Counted from the first letter of the stretch, positions 8,565 through 17,834 are shown. The stretch is 64,000 nt of DNA from Terriglobia bacterium (GCA_009841225.1 VXMF01000030.1:338228-402227); one strand, 5' to 3'. Notes: generated from the letters alone by a model not told the origin. Translations and numbers: made by a program.

Positions 8565-8598
8565 TTCGCCGGGTGACCCTCAGCCCCCGCCCGGCGAA
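8565..8598. terminator. Hairpin after the toxin-antitoxin operon
   Basis: Perfect 9-base arms TTCGCCGGG / CCCGGCGAA with a 16-base loop, 58 bases after the toxin stop. There is no T-run, so termination is only a possibility. Confidence 0.35.
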
Positions 8599-8698
8599 GG
8601 TGGCACATCGAGGCCCACCCGGCCGGCTGCAGCTTCGCCTGCGGGGTGCCTAGTTCCAGCCCCTCTCGAATGGCTAGAGCCCCGCACTCTCAACGTCG

Positions 8699-8704
8699 TA
8701 GGAT
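8699..8704 (+). promoter_or_regulatory. -10-like hexamer before the FAH-family gene
   Basis: TAGGAT, nine bases before the ATG at 8714, with no Shine-Dalgarno sequence in the gap. It fits the short-leader pattern seen at many genes here. Confidence 0.35.
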
Positions 8705-8713
8705 GGGATAGTC

Positions 8714-9565
8714 ATGCATTTAGTCTGCGTACAAGCCTCCGACGGCGTGCAGTTTCCAGGCGTTGTCGTCGGCAACGACATCTACGACCTCTCCTCGATA
8801 TGCGCCGATGTTACGGGCTTCCTGCGAGATCAGGAGCGCTTGACCCCGATTGCCCGCAACCTGATCGCCGCGAGCGAGCCCACCACGCAGTTGGACAAAG
8901 CAAGACTCTGCGCCCCGATACCGCGCCCCGGCAAGTTCATCTGCATCGGCCTCAACTACAGGGACCATGCAATTGAGTCCGGCATGGCGATTCCCGAGAT
9001 CCCGACGGTGTTCACCAAGTACGACAACGCGGTGTGCGGCTGTTGCCAGCCGATCGTGCTCCCAGCCGCGTCGAGCCAAGTGGACTACGAGGCCGAACTG
9101 GCCTTCGTCATCAAGAAGGAGGCCAAGCACGTCAAGGCCAGCGACTGGCGCGAGTATGTGGGGGGCTACACCTGCGTGAACGACGTCAGCGCGCGAGACT
9201 TCCAACTCGCGACCTCGCAATGGACCATCGGCAAGACATTCGACACGTTCGGGCCGATGGGACCGTGCCTGGTCACGGAGGACGAGATCGAGGATCCGGG
9301 CAAGCTCCGAATCTGGCTCGATCTGAACGGCGAGATCATGCAGGATTCAAACACCGAGCAGCTTGTGTTCGGCATACCCGAACTGCTCGAGTACCTTTCG
9401 GTGGTGATGACGCTGAACCCGGGAGACGTCGTGTCGACCGGGACGCCGCCGGGCGTCGGCATGGCCCGCAAGCCACCGGTTTATCTCAAGCCGGGCGATG
9501 TCTGCAAGGTAGGAATCGAGGGTGTCGGCGTGCTGGTCAACGAATGCGTCGCGGAGGACGCCTGA
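8714..9565 (+). CDS. Fumarylacetoacetate hydrolase family protein
   Basis: A 283-residue cytoplasmic FAH-fold enzyme. Conserved are RPGKFICIGLNYRDHA (about residues 75-91), the metal-ligand stretch VDYEAELAFVIKK, the GYTCVNDVSARD strand, GKTFDTFGPMGP and GTPPGVGM near the end. Members hydrolyse or decarboxylate diketo acids, for example 2,4-diketo-3-deoxy-L-fuconate, acylpyruvates or ureidoglycolate-like substrates. Length and motifs fit the sugar-acid branch, and a fucosidase and an enolase-superfamily gene lie elsewhere in the window, so a role in deoxy-sugar catabolism is possible. There is no operon partner to confirm it. Confidence 0.88.
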   Translation: MHLVCVQASDGVQFPGVVVGNDIYDLSSICADVTGFLRDQERLTPIARNLIAASEPTTQLDKARLCAPIPRPGKFICIGLNYRDHAIESGMAIPEIPTVFTKYDNAVCGCCQPIVLPAASSQVDYEAELAFVIKKEAKHVKASDWREYVGGYTCVNDVSARDFQLATSQWTIGKTFDTFGPMGPCLVTEDEIEDPGKLRIWLDLNGEIMQDSNTEQLVFGIPELLEYLSVVMTLNPGDVVSTGTPPGVGMARKPPVYLKPGDVCKVGIEGVGVLVNECVAEDA

Positions 9566-9615
9566 CACGGGTCCGGGCGCTCGCGACCAGCCTGTAAGTC
9601 CAACCTAAGACAACA

Positions 9616-10026
9616 TCACTGCTGCTTGGCAGCCGCGATCCGGGCCTTGGCTCTGGCCAGCGCCTTCTGAGCGCGATCCACGTCAATCTCGAACGAGGAC
9701 AGCTGAAGGCGCTCGTCCGCGCGTTCCAGCGCCTCGCGGGCACGCTCGGCGTCGATCTCGTCGGCGCGCTCCGCCTTCTCGGCAAGGACGCGGACACGGT
9801 CGGGCAAGATCTCCACCGCCCCGCCATCGATGGCCAAGTGATCTTCCCTTCCGTGCGTCACGGCGTATGTCAGTACGCCGGTACCGACTTCAGCCAGAAA
9901 CGGCGCGTGTCCGGGCAGCACGCCGGCATAGCCAGTGGTGAGCGGTAACTGGACCGAGACCGTATCCTCGTTCAGCACGAGCCTGTCCGGAACTGCGACC
10001 TCTAGCCGTATCGTGTCTTCGGGCAT
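9616..10026 (-). CDS. atpC: F1Fo ATP synthase epsilon subunit
   Basis: A 136-residue epsilon subunit, the inhibitory and coupling piece of the F1 central stalk. The N-terminal beta barrel (IRLEVAVPDRLVLNE, then TGYAGVLPGHAPFLAEVG) and the C-terminal helical hairpin (AREALERADERLQ, ending ALARAKARIAAAKQQ) are both present. I chose the ATG at 10026 because the family begins there; the open frame upstream is not conserved-looking. It is separated from atpA/G/D: the next gene upstream is a divergent nitroreductase and the next downstream is convergent. Orphan placement is unusual, since atpC normally follows atpD. Confidence 0.9.
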   Translation of the reverse strand: MPEDTIRLEVAVPDRLVLNEDTVSVQLPLTTGYAGVLPGHAPFLAEVGTGVLTYAVTHGREDHLAIDGGAVEILPDRVRVLAEKAERADEIDAERAREALERADERLQLSSFEIDVDRAQKALARAKARIAAAKQQ

Positions 10027-10236
10027 GGGAAGCGCTTGGGGGCCGCACGCGGCCTGCCCTAGCGGAGCGTCTGCCGCAAGTGAGGAAACCCCGCGCCCTG
10101 CGGCTGTTCGCAACTCTTAGTTTAGCTTGCCCGAGAGCACGCGACCGTACCGAGGCAGCGCACCGACACCGGAGCGCGCTGGCAAGGCCCGGACCTAGGC
10201 GTGGGGGCTAGCGACAGCGCGTACCGGGCCCTCCTG

Positions 10237-10242
10237 TAGGCT
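10237..10242 (+). promoter_or_regulatory. -10-like hexamer before the nitroreductase gene
   Basis: TAGGCT, six bases before the ATG at 10249. This spacing would put the transcript start at or next to the start codon (leaderless). Confidence 0.35.
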
Positions 10243-10248
10243 AGGTGC

Positions 10249-10854
10249 ATGTCCCGAGGTGCCTCCCCGGACCATCCGATCCACGAGCTGATCTCCGAAC
10301 GCTGGAGCCCCTACAGCTATTCGAACCGGCCGGTGCCGCAAGCAGACCTGCTATCCATTTTCGAGGCAGCTCGATGGGCCGCCTCCTCGTTCAACGAGCA
10401 GCCGTGGCGGTATATCTTCGCAACCCGTGACAGCACAGATGACTTTGAAAGAATCCTGAGCTGCCTGCTCGAAGGCAACCGGACCTGGGCGAAGGAGGCC
10501 CCCGCTCTCGCCCTAGGTTGCATCCGCCGGACCTTCTCCCGCAACAACAAGCCCAACCGCGTAGCGCAGCACGACCTCGGCCTGGCCTCCGCGAGCCTCA
10601 GCCTCGAGGCGACAAGTCGCGGAGTCTACGTGCACCAGATGGCCGGATTGATGCCCGAAGAGGCCCGCGATGTGTTCGGGATTCCCGAGGGATTCGAAGC
10701 AGTCACCGCGCTCGCACTGGGATACCGGGCCGAACCCGGCACGAGCGATCCCAGTCTGCTCGCCAGGGACGAACGCCCGAGGACGCGCCGTCCGCTAGAC
10801 GAGTTCGTGTTCGGCGGAACGTGGGGCAGGCCGGGTCTGGCATCGAACCGGTGA
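10249..10854 (+). CDS. Nitroreductase family protein
   Basis: A 201-residue FMN-dependent nitroreductase-like oxidoreductase. The flavin-binding N-terminal stretch is clear (RWSPYSYSNRPVPQADLL, then AARWAASSFNEQPWRYIF), as is the C-terminal GIPEGFEAVTALALGYR that contacts the flavin. Such proteins use NAD(P)H to reduce nitro groups, quinones or other small electrophiles, normally as cytoplasmic dimers. It is transcribed alone, divergent from atpC and convergent with glutamate dehydrogenase, so the context gives no substrate. Size is in the normal range for the family. Confidence 0.88.
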   Translation: MSRGASPDHPIHELISERWSPYSYSNRPVPQADLLSIFEAARWAASSFNEQPWRYIFATRDSTDDFERILSCLLEGNRTWAKEAPALALGCIRRTFSRNNKPNRVAQHDLGLASASLSLEATSRGVYVHQMAGLMPEEARDVFGIPEGFEAVTALALGYRAEPGTSDPSLLARDERPRTRRPLDEFVFGGTWGRPGLASNR

Positions 10855-10920
10855 GACTGTAGGCCGGGCACGGCCTCGCATACTCTCGCGATCTCGGATT
10901 TGCCGCTTATCGAAAGCCCG

Positions 10921-12282
10921 CTAGACGGCTCCGTAGGCCAACATTGCGTCCGCGATTTTCACGAAGCCTGCGACATTCGCGCCCCGAACGTAGTTGATCC
11001 AGCCCTCTTCCTGCCCGTGCTGCACGCACTTTTCGTGGATGCTCTTCATGATCTGCTCGAGGTGCTCGTTCACCTGCTCCCTCGACCAAGAGATCCGCAG
11101 CGCGTTCTGGCTCTGCTCCAGGCCCGAAACCGCCACGCCACCGGCATTTGCCGCCTTGGCGGGTCCGAACAAGATCCGGGCATCTAGGAACTGCTGCATG
11201 CCGTCATGGTCCGTGGGCATGTTGGCCCCCTCGCAGACTCCGACCACGCCGTTGCCCAGCAGGGCCTTCGCATCCATTTCGCGAAGCTCGTTCTGGGTAG
11301 CGGAAGGAAATGCCAAATCGCACGGAACATTCCAGGGACGCTCCCGCTCGTAGAAATCACAGCCAAACTCCTCGGCATACTCCCGGATCCGACCGCGCCG
11401 GACAGTCTTGAGCTCCTTGAGCCATTCGAGTTTCTCGGGACCGATGCCGTCGGGGTCGTGGACGAACCCTCCCGAATCGGAAGCGGTCACGACCTTGGCG
11501 CCCAGCTGCGTCAGCTTTTCGATGGTGTGAAGGGCGACGTTTCCCGAGCCGGACACGACGGCTGTCTTGCCCTTGATTCCATCGCCGCGAGCGGCCAGCA
11601 TCTCGCGCATGAAGTAGACACTGCCATAGCCTGTGGCCTCGGTGCGGACCAGACTCCCGCCAAATGCGAGCCCTTTGCCAGTCAAGGTGCCTGTAAAGCG
11701 ATTGGCGAGGCGCTTGTACATCCCGAACATGTAGCTAATCTCTCGCTCCCCGACTCCGATGTCCCCGGCCGGCACATCGGTGTCCTCGCCAATGTGCCGC
11801 GAGAGTTCGACCATCAGCGAGTGGCAGAAACGCATCACTTCGCGGTCGGTCTTGCCCTTCGGGTTGAAGTTCGACCCGCCCTTGCCTCCTCCCATCGGCA
11901 GGGTCGTCAGGCTATTCTTCAGAACCTGCTCGAACCCCAGGAATTTCAGGACGCTCAACGTCACGGACGGGTGAAACCGCATCCCGCCCTTGTACGGACC
12001 GATCGAATTGTTGAACTGGACGCGCCAAGCGCGGTTCGCGCGGAGGTTGCCGTGCCGGTCCTCCCAGGTCACGCGGAAGATGACGATCCGGTCGGGCTCG
12101 GTCATCCGTTCCAAGATCTGGTCCTTCCCGTATTCCGGATTCTCGTGGCAGAACGGAATGATCGACTGCGCGGACTCCTCGACCGCTTGATGGAACTCTG
12201 TCTCGCCCGGATTCCGCCGACGAAGGCCATGCATGAAGTGGTCGATGTCTGCCTGGATAGCCGCTGAAGCCTGGTTCGTCAT
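10921..12282 (-). CDS. gdhA: Glutamate dehydrogenase (NADP-type)
   Basis: A 453-residue enzyme that makes glutamate from 2-oxoglutarate and ammonium. The substrate-binding lysine region PYKGGMRFHPSV, the catalytic-lysine loop PMGGGKGGSNFNPKG, the S.E..R.IGEDTDVPAGDIGV stretch and the Rossmann motif VSGSGNVALHTIEK are all present. Length (about 450) and sequence match the hexameric, NADP-preferring assimilatory group rather than the catabolic NAD type; cofactor preference is inferred from that. The start at 12282 gives the usual N-terminus. It is divergent from a serine hydrolase with about 115 bases between. Confidence 0.95.
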   Translation of the reverse strand: MTNQASAAIQADIDHFMHGLRRRNPGETEFHQAVEESAQSIIPFCHENPEYGKDQILERMTEPDRIVIFRVTWEDRHGNLRANRAWRVQFNNSIGPYKGGMRFHPSVTLSVLKFLGFEQVLKNSLTTLPMGGGKGGSNFNPKGKTDREVMRFCHSLMVELSRHIGEDTDVPAGDIGVGEREISYMFGMYKRLANRFTGTLTGKGLAFGGSLVRTEATGYGSVYFMREMLAARGDGIKGKTAVVSGSGNVALHTIEKLTQLGAKVVTASDSGGFVHDPDGIGPEKLEWLKELKTVRRGRIREYAEEFGCDFYERERPWNVPCDLAFPSATQNELREMDAKALLGNGVVGVCEGANMPTDHDGMQQFLDARILFGPAKAANAGGVAVSGLEQSQNALRISWSREQVNEHLEQIMKSIHEKCVQHGQEEGWINYVRGANVAGFVKIADAMLAYGAV

Positions 12283-12382
12283 GCTGAATTCACGCTGCTC
12301 TCGGCGCCTGTATTAACTGTGACGGATTGCTGGTGGTGTAGCGGGTACAGCTTGGTAGCATAGGCGCGACACGCACCGCTGC

Positions 12383-12388
12383 TATGCT
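12383..12388 (+). promoter_or_regulatory. -10-like hexamer before the serine hydrolase gene
   Basis: TATGCT, ten bases before the ATG at 12399. It contains an earlier in-frame ATG (12384), which is therefore unlikely to be the start. Confidence 0.35.
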
Positions 12389-12398
12389 GCCGAACGCT

Positions 12399-13592
12399 AT
12401 GCTCCGCCAGATCCTGCTGACCGTCCTGATCACATGCACCGCACTCGTTGCCCCAGCCGCCGAGCTGCCCACAGCCGACCCGGAATCGGTCTGGATGTCT
12501 TCTGCGCGGCTCGAACGAGTCAGCCTCTGGCTGGACGAAATCGTGCAGGCGAAGCAGGCTGCGGGGTTCGTGACCCTCGTTTCGCGGCACGGCAAGGTGG
12601 TGCATCATCGGGCGACCGGCACCAAGGGCATGGATGAGTCCGACGCCATGCCGCTTGACGCGCTGTTCGACATTGCCTCGATGACGAAGCCGATCACGGC
12701 TGCGGCTGCGCTGATGCTGCTGGAGGAGGGTCGGTTCACGCTCGGGGAGCCGGTGTCCAAGCACTTGCCGGAGTTTGCCGATCCCATGATTGCCGCTGAT
12801 GCAGGCGGCCCGACGCCGGCCAAGCGGACCATGACGATCCGGCACTTATTCACGCACACGTCCGGCGTGCGCGACCCTCGCGGTCGAGCTGAGACGTACG
12901 CCTTCTCGACGATGGACGCCTACATGAAGGAGTTCTCGCAGCTTCCACTGCAAGCCGAGCCCGGATCGCGGTGGATCTACGGCGACTCGCTGGACGTGCT
13001 GGGATACCTCGTGGAGCGATTGTCTGGCCAAGGATTGGATACGTTCCTCCAAGAGCGGGTCTTTGATCCGCTGGGAATGGCGGACACCCACTATTGGCCG
13101 CCAGCCAGAAAGCAGGACCGCCGGGCGCTGCTGGTCGTGGATGGCGAGGACGACCCCACCAGGGTGTCCCGCGAACCGCTCGAAGCCGGGAAGTCGAAGA
13201 CATTTATCGCTGGAGCTAGCGGCCTGCACACGACGGCGGCAGACTACTGGCGCTTCTGCCAGATGTTACTTGACGGCGGGACACTGCAGAACAAGCGCCT
13301 GCTGGGACCCCGAACGGTGAGCTGGATGGCGCAGAATCACCTGGAACAAGGAACGGATTTCAGGCCAGGGCTGGGCTACGGCCTGGGAGTCGCGGTCGTC
13401 ACGGACCGGGCCAAGCTGGACTACCCGTACTCGGAGGGTTCGTACTACTGGGGCGGATCCCAAGGCACCGTCTTCTGGATCGACCCGAGCGAACAACTCA
13501 TCGGGATCCTGATGGTGCAGGTCCGTCCCGGCGGCGCACTCAAGCTTCGGGAGAAATTCGCGGCTCTTGTCTACTCGGCGATCCTGAAGTAA
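12399..13592 (+). CDS. Secreted serine hydrolase, beta-lactamase class C / esterase family
   Basis: About 397 residues with a signal peptide (LLTVLITCTALVAPAAE). The catalytic Ser94-x-x-Lys97 appears in IASMTKPIT and the second-motif tyrosine in IYGDSLDVLGYLVERL. A glycine-rich strand GGSQGTVFWIDP near the C-terminus replaces the usual KTG. The family contains class C beta-lactamases, D-aminopeptidases and esterases such as EstB. With no classic KTG or YxN the protein is more likely an esterase or peptidase than a resistance enzyme. The ATG at 12399 is preferred over 12384 because the latter sits inside a -10-like hexamer. Confidence 0.87.
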   Translation: MLRQILLTVLITCTALVAPAAELPTADPESVWMSSARLERVSLWLDEIVQAKQAAGFVTLVSRHGKVVHHRATGTKGMDESDAMPLDALFDIASMTKPITAAAALMLLEEGRFTLGEPVSKHLPEFADPMIAADAGGPTPAKRTMTIRHLFTHTSGVRDPRGRAETYAFSTMDAYMKEFSQLPLQAEPGSRWIYGDSLDVLGYLVERLSGQGLDTFLQERVFDPLGMADTHYWPPARKQDRRALLVVDGEDDPTRVSREPLEAGKSKTFIAGASGLHTTAADYWRFCQMLLDGGTLQNKRLLGPRTVSWMAQNHLEQGTDFRPGLGYGLGVAVVTDRAKLDYPYSEGSYYWGGSQGTVFWIDPSEQLIGILMVQVRPGGALKLREKFAALVYSAILK

Positions 13593-13645
13593 TCGCCTCG
13601 GGCACTAGCGAATCCCAGTGCCGAACGGAGATCGCTGACAAGGGC

Positions 13646-14593
13646 ATGGCGATCGAAGCGGCCCCGACTTGGCGTGATACGCTTGGCCAAGCAATGGTCA
13701 CAGTCATGGACGGCGGGATGGGACGAGAGCTCATCCGCCGGGGCGCGGCGCTGCGATCCGGTCTATGGTCAGCGACGGCGCTGATCGACGCTCCCAGAGT
13801 AGTGGTGGAAGTTCACCGGGACTTCATCGCAGCCGGTGCCCGCATCATTACAACGAACAGCTATTCGTGCGTACCCAGCTACTTGGGCAAGACAGGCGAA
13901 TCCCACCGCTTCGCCGAGCTGGCAGGGTTGTCCGGCCAACTTGCTCGGGAGGCCGCGGACGGATCGGCGGAACCTGTCCTGGTCGCTGGCAGCTTGCCGC
14001 CGCTCGATGAGAGCTACCGGCCCGACCTCGTGATCGATGATTCCGAAGCGCAGCCGATCTATGCCGCGCTGGCACGGGAGCTGCAACCCCACATAGACCT
14101 ATTCCTGTGCGAGACCATGTCCTGCATCCGCGAATCGCGCAATGCCGCCGAGGCAGCTTTGGCCGCCGGAGCCGCCCGAAGCCTCCCGGTATACGTGTCC
14201 TGGACGCTCGACGAAGAGCCCGGAACAGGCCTGCGCAGCGGGGAGAGGATCCGAGATGCGCACGCGGCTCTCGCGGACCTGCCGCTTGCGGGCTTCCTGT
14301 TCAACTGCACCCATTCCGATGCGATCGAGGACGGCATCGAGCAGATCAGCCAGTTGACTGATCTGCCCACCGGAGGTTACCCGAATCGCTTTAACGTGCC
14401 GAAGGGATTCACCCTAGACGGCGAGATCTCAGTGCAGGCACGGGCAGATTTCGAGACCGAACAATTCGTGCGCGCGACGCAGCGCTTCATTGACCGAGGC
14501 GCCAGCTTCGTCGGCGGTTGTTGCGGAATCGGCCCGGAGGACATAGCCGCCCTTGCTGAACATCTTTCTCGGGCGGACATGCTGGCACCTTGA
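13646..14593 (+). CDS. Homocysteine S-methyltransferase family protein
   Basis: A 315-residue zinc-dependent methyltransferase of the MmuM/BHMT type, moving a methyl group from S-methylmethionine, betaine or a similar donor to homocysteine. The N-terminal MDGGMGRELIRRG motif, the first zinc cysteine in FNCTHSD, and the paired cysteines in GGCCGIGPEDI (residues 291-292) are all intact. ATG codons at 13646 and 13694 are both possible; the second falls just before the conserved motif. It stands alone between a serine hydrolase and an oxidoreductase on the same strand. The methyl donor cannot be told from sequence. Confidence 0.88.
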   Translation: MAIEAAPTWRDTLGQAMVTVMDGGMGRELIRRGAALRSGLWSATALIDAPRVVVEVHRDFIAAGARIITTNSYSCVPSYLGKTGESHRFAELAGLSGQLAREAADGSAEPVLVAGSLPPLDESYRPDLVIDDSEAQPIYAALARELQPHIDLFLCETMSCIRESRNAAEAALAAGAARSLPVYVSWTLDEEPGTGLRSGERIRDAHAALADLPLAGFLFNCTHSDAIEDGIEQISQLTDLPTGGYPNRFNVPKGFTLDGEISVQARADFETEQFVRATQRFIDRGASFVGGCCGIGPEDIAALAEHLSRADMLAP

Positions 14594-14746
14594 AGCCGGC
14601 GTAGCCAACCGCCCGAATTGGATGGATGGCGAGGTGATCGCCACACTCCAGCACTAGGGGTCGGCCCTCGGCAGGCGAATGCGCGATCATGGATGGAATC
14701 TGGGATTTCAGCCCACACGCGAACTTACGGGAACGGGAACTCAAGG

Positions 14747-16348
14747 ATGGCACAGGAACTTTCGAGACGTCATTTCTTCTTTGGCAGCCTCCTGGCAGGA
14801 GCGGTTCCAGCCGCCGGCTACGGGGCTGTCCCATCGCTCAAGGCGCTGGGATACAAGTCTCCGAACGAGAAGCTCAACATAGCCTCGATCGGCGCTGGCG
14901 GCAGGCCGGCACTTGTATTGACGCAGTGCGGGACACAGAACGTCGTCGCCCTTGCCGACGTGGACTGGGACCGCGGGGCCGAGGGGTTCGCGTACTGGTC
15001 GAAGACCGCGAAGTACAAGGACTATCGGGTCATGCTCGACAAGTCCGGCAAGGACATCGACGCCGTTGTGGTCGGCACTCCCGACCACATGCATGCCGCT
15101 TGCGCACTCGCCTGCATGCAGGCTGGCAAGCACGTCTACGTCGAAAAGCCGCTCACCCGCACGGCTTGGGAGGCACGGTTTCTCAAAGAGGCCGCCGCAA
15201 AGTACGGCGTGGCAACCCAGATGGGCAACCAGGGGTACTCCCACGACGCGACGCGCGTTGCGTGCGAGATCCTATGGTCCGGCGAGATCGGCGACGTGAC
15301 CGAGGTGCATGCCTGGATGCGTCCCGCAATCTGGCCCCAGGGTATGCGCGGCGTTGCGGCTCCAAGCCCGGTGCCGGAGACGCTTGACTGGGATCTTTGG
15401 CTCGGCGGCGCTGCCGAGCGTCCGTTCACGGCCGGCGATGAAGACTATCGGCAGTTCGCGAGCGCTCGTGCCGACAGACTCGGCCGCGTCAGGATTCCGC
15501 GACGGCCCGCCAGGCGGGCGCAGGGCGAGGCCGCTAGGGACGCAGGCCCAGCGCGGCCGCAAGGAGGTGGGTTCGACACGTCGAAGTTCGGCTTCTATCT
15601 TCCGTTCAACTGGCGCGGCTTCCATGACTTCGGCTCCGGCCTGATCGGCGACTGGGGCATTCACATCCTGGGGCCTGCTAACTGGGGGCTGCAACTGGGG
15701 CCGGAAAGCCTGCTCAGCGTCGAGTGCCTCCACAAGGATTCCTCGCCTGCGTTCACGTTTCCGGACGAGCTGACGCTACGGTACGATTTCGCGGCGCGGC
15801 GCAATATGCCGCCGGTGTCTGTCTACTGGCACAACACCAAGGGAGACGCCTATCTGCCGGAGGGCATGACGGCGGCACAGGCCCGCAAGATCCCCGGGCA
15901 GGGGCCGCAAGTCGGCCCAACCGGGGGGAGGCGCACCGGATTCCCGGGGTCGCCGGATAGCAGCGGCTACAACTGCATCTTCGTGGGTTCCAAGGGGCAC
16001 CTCGGCACCAGTGGCCGCGGCGAAGGTGTCGGATTGCTGCCTGGCTCTCGGTGGGCCGACTACAAGCTGCCGCCGGCGTTCCTGTCACGCTCCCCTGGAG
16101 CTTCCACGGGCAGTAACACCACCGCCCATGTGCACGACTGGATTCGCGCGTCCAAGGGAGGGACGCCGGCTTGCTCCAACTTTGATCTGGCCGCGCCATT
16201 CACGGAGTGGCTGGTGCTCGGAGCAGCCGCCTCGCATTTCGAGGGTAAGCTCACGTGGGACAACGAGGCCGGCAAGTTCAGCAACGATGAAGAGGCGAAC
16301 GGGTGGGTCAAGCCCCAGTTCCGAAAGGGATGGGAGCTGCGCTTGTAG
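14747..16348 (+). CDS. Tat-exported Gfo/Idh/MocA family oxidoreductase
   Basis: About 533 residues with a twin-arginine signal (LSRRHFFFGSLLAGAVPAAG). The Rossmann domain follows (NIASIGAGGRPALVL, then VVALADVDWD) with the family motif EKPLTR around residue 130, and a C-terminal alpha/beta domain containing NWRGFHDFGSGLIGDWGIHI. These proteins oxidise or dehydrate sugars with bound NAD(P); the exported forms are common in Planctomycetes and Acidobacteria and often act on glycans. I start at 14747 because AAGG lies just before it and the Tat signal begins there. Odd: residues 235-280 (about 15450-15580) are an Arg/Ala/Pro-rich stretch not expected in the family. Confidence 0.87.
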   Translation: MAQELSRRHFFFGSLLAGAVPAAGYGAVPSLKALGYKSPNEKLNIASIGAGGRPALVLTQCGTQNVVALADVDWDRGAEGFAYWSKTAKYKDYRVMLDKSGKDIDAVVVGTPDHMHAACALACMQAGKHVYVEKPLTRTAWEARFLKEAAAKYGVATQMGNQGYSHDATRVACEILWSGEIGDVTEVHAWMRPAIWPQGMRGVAAPSPVPETLDWDLWLGGAAERPFTAGDEDYRQFASARADRLGRVRIPRRPARRAQGEAARDAGPARPQGGGFDTSKFGFYLPFNWRGFHDFGSGLIGDWGIHILGPANWGLQLGPESLLSVECLHKDSSPAFTFPDELTLRYDFAARRNMPPVSVYWHNTKGDAYLPEGMTAAQARKIPGQGPQVGPTGGRRTGFPGSPDSSGYNCIFVGSKGHLGTSGRGEGVGLLPGSRWADYKLPPAFLSRSPGASTGSNTTAHVHDWIRASKGGTPACSNFDLAAPFTEWLVLGAAASHFEGKLTWDNEAGKFSNDEEANGWVKPQFRKGWELRL

Positions 16349-16373
16349 CCGATTCCGGACCCATCGCCGGCCG

Positions 16374-17834
16374 TCACGGCACAGAGCCGGCCCTCCCTGC
16401 CCTGACAACAGGGCTCTCTCCCTCTCCGCGCAGGAACTGCTCGATCGAGTTCGCGTAGTAGCGCAGGATGCGCTCGGCATCGCTGCGAGCGCTGTAAAGG
16501 CCGTCGTGTTCGTCGACGATGCGCCGCAGCAGGAGCCCTCGCAATCCGACCGTGATCGCGTAGTCTTGGTCGGCCCGCGGGATGTGGACATAAGCGCCGG
16601 ACTGCTGGGCTTCGTCGATGAGGCTCTGCACGTGCGCTTTGATCTCAAGGCCGCTGAGCCGCTTGTCCAGGTGCCGCACGAACACAGTGGCAACCAAGGG
16701 AACCGGCAGGACTGGGATCGTGGCCGCCACCGCCTGAAGCAGTTCGTCTCCGAGCTGGCGGACTGCGACGGTGCGGGCGCCCGGATCCAGCGACCGGAAA
16801 TCCAGCCCTCGTGCCCGCGCATACGACCGCATCGATACTGGCGATCCGAAATTTACGCAGGCGTAGCCGAACCGATACCAGCCGCCTCGCAGCATCAAGC
16901 CCATGTTCTTCGCAACAAAACGGAGAAAGTAGCGAGCAGCACGCACTCTGCCCCGCGGGGCAGTTCCGGGTTCAAGGTCCTCAAGGAGCGAGCGGTCCTC
17001 AAGGACGCGGTCATAGTTGAGCCCGACAGGGATGAAGACAAGATCACGGCGGCCATCAGGATCGAATGCCGACAACATGTAAGAGATCAGGCCGAGCTTG
17101 GGCTCGCGCAGCAGGCCGTCGCGGCTGAGCCCGCCCTCCGGATAGACGGCCTGCACGACTCCGCCCTCTGTCGCCATCTGCACATAGCGCGCCAGCACTC
17201 GGCGGTAGAGCCGGTTGCCGGACTGGCGGCGGACAAAGTACGCGCCAAGCGAGCGTATCAGCGCCCTTAGCGGCCAGACCCGGGCCCACTCGCCAACCGC
17301 GTAGCTGAGCGCGGTTCTGCTCGCGACCATGTACGCGACGATCACGTAGTCCATGTTGCTGCGATGGTTCATCACGAACACGATGCTGGCATCGGGTTCG
17401 ATCCTCGAGAGCGCCTCGTGGTCGGTATAGCCTAGTCTCATGCGATACAGGACCTGCGCGGTTCGGTGCGCCACGCGATACGCGATCCGGAAGTAGGCAT
17501 AGGCATTGAACGACGGCACGATCTCGCGAGCGTAGCCCTCGACCTCGCGCAACAGGTCGTCGCGCGACTGTCCAGTTTCCCGGCAGTGGGCGGCCAGTGC
17601 TTCTTGCACGGCAGGGTCGTTCGTCAGCCGGTCGATCAGCACCCGTCTCCTCGTGCGGTGAAACGCAGGAATGCCGAGCTGAAGGCGTGTATTCAGCTGG
17701 TCAACCATGCGGTTGACCCGACCGCGGATCAACCTGCGGACGCACGGGATCAGGATCCGGTCAAGCACGGCCCAAATAGCCAGCGCGGCCAAGGTGGCGG
17801 CCAGCCACATCGGAATCGAGACTGTCTCGGTCAT
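16374..17834 (-). CDS. PlsB-like glycerol-3-phosphate/lysophosphatidate acyltransferase
   Basis: About 486 residues. An N-terminal membrane segment (MWLAATLAALAIWAVL) is followed by an acyltransferase domain with the four family blocks: NHRSNMDYV (the HxxxxD catalytic pair), GAYFVRR, VYPEGGLSRDG and FIPVGLNYDR. The EGGxSR form of block III is the glycerol-3-phosphate acyltransferase (PlsB) signature rather than the FPEGTRS of PlsC. It likely acylates glycerol-3-phosphate or a related acceptor at the inner membrane. It is shorter than E. coli PlsB (about 800). I start at the ATG 17834, where the membrane segment begins. It is convergent with the upstream oxidoreductase. Confidence 0.82.
   Translation of the reverse strand: MTETVSIPMWLAATLAALAIWAVLDRILIPCVRRLIRGRVNRMVDQLNTRLQLGIPAFHRTRRRVLIDRLTNDPAVQEALAAHCRETGQSRDDLLREVEGYAREIVPSFNAYAYFRIAYRVAHRTAQVLYRMRLGYTDHEALSRIEPDASIVFVMNHRSNMDYVIVAYMVASRTALSYAVGEWARVWPLRALIRSLGAYFVRRQSGNRLYRRVLARYVQMATEGGVVQAVYPEGGLSRDGLLREPKLGLISYMLSAFDPDGRRDLVFIPVGLNYDRVLEDRSLLEDLEPGTAPRGRVRAARYFLRFVAKNMGLMLRGGWYRFGYACVNFGSPVSMRSYARARGLDFRSLDPGARTVAVRQLGDELLQAVAATIPVLPVPLVATVFVRHLDKRLSGLEIKAHVQSLIDEAQQSGAYVHIPRADQDYAITVGLRGLLLRRIVDEHDGLYSARSDAERILRYYANSIEQFLRGEGESPVVRAGRAGSVP

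Noticed and set aside
12399..13592. Beta-lactamase (antibiotic resistance) reading of the SxxK serine hydrolase.
   Set aside because: KTG and YxN motifs of class C enzymes are not clear; an esterase or peptidase is more likely.
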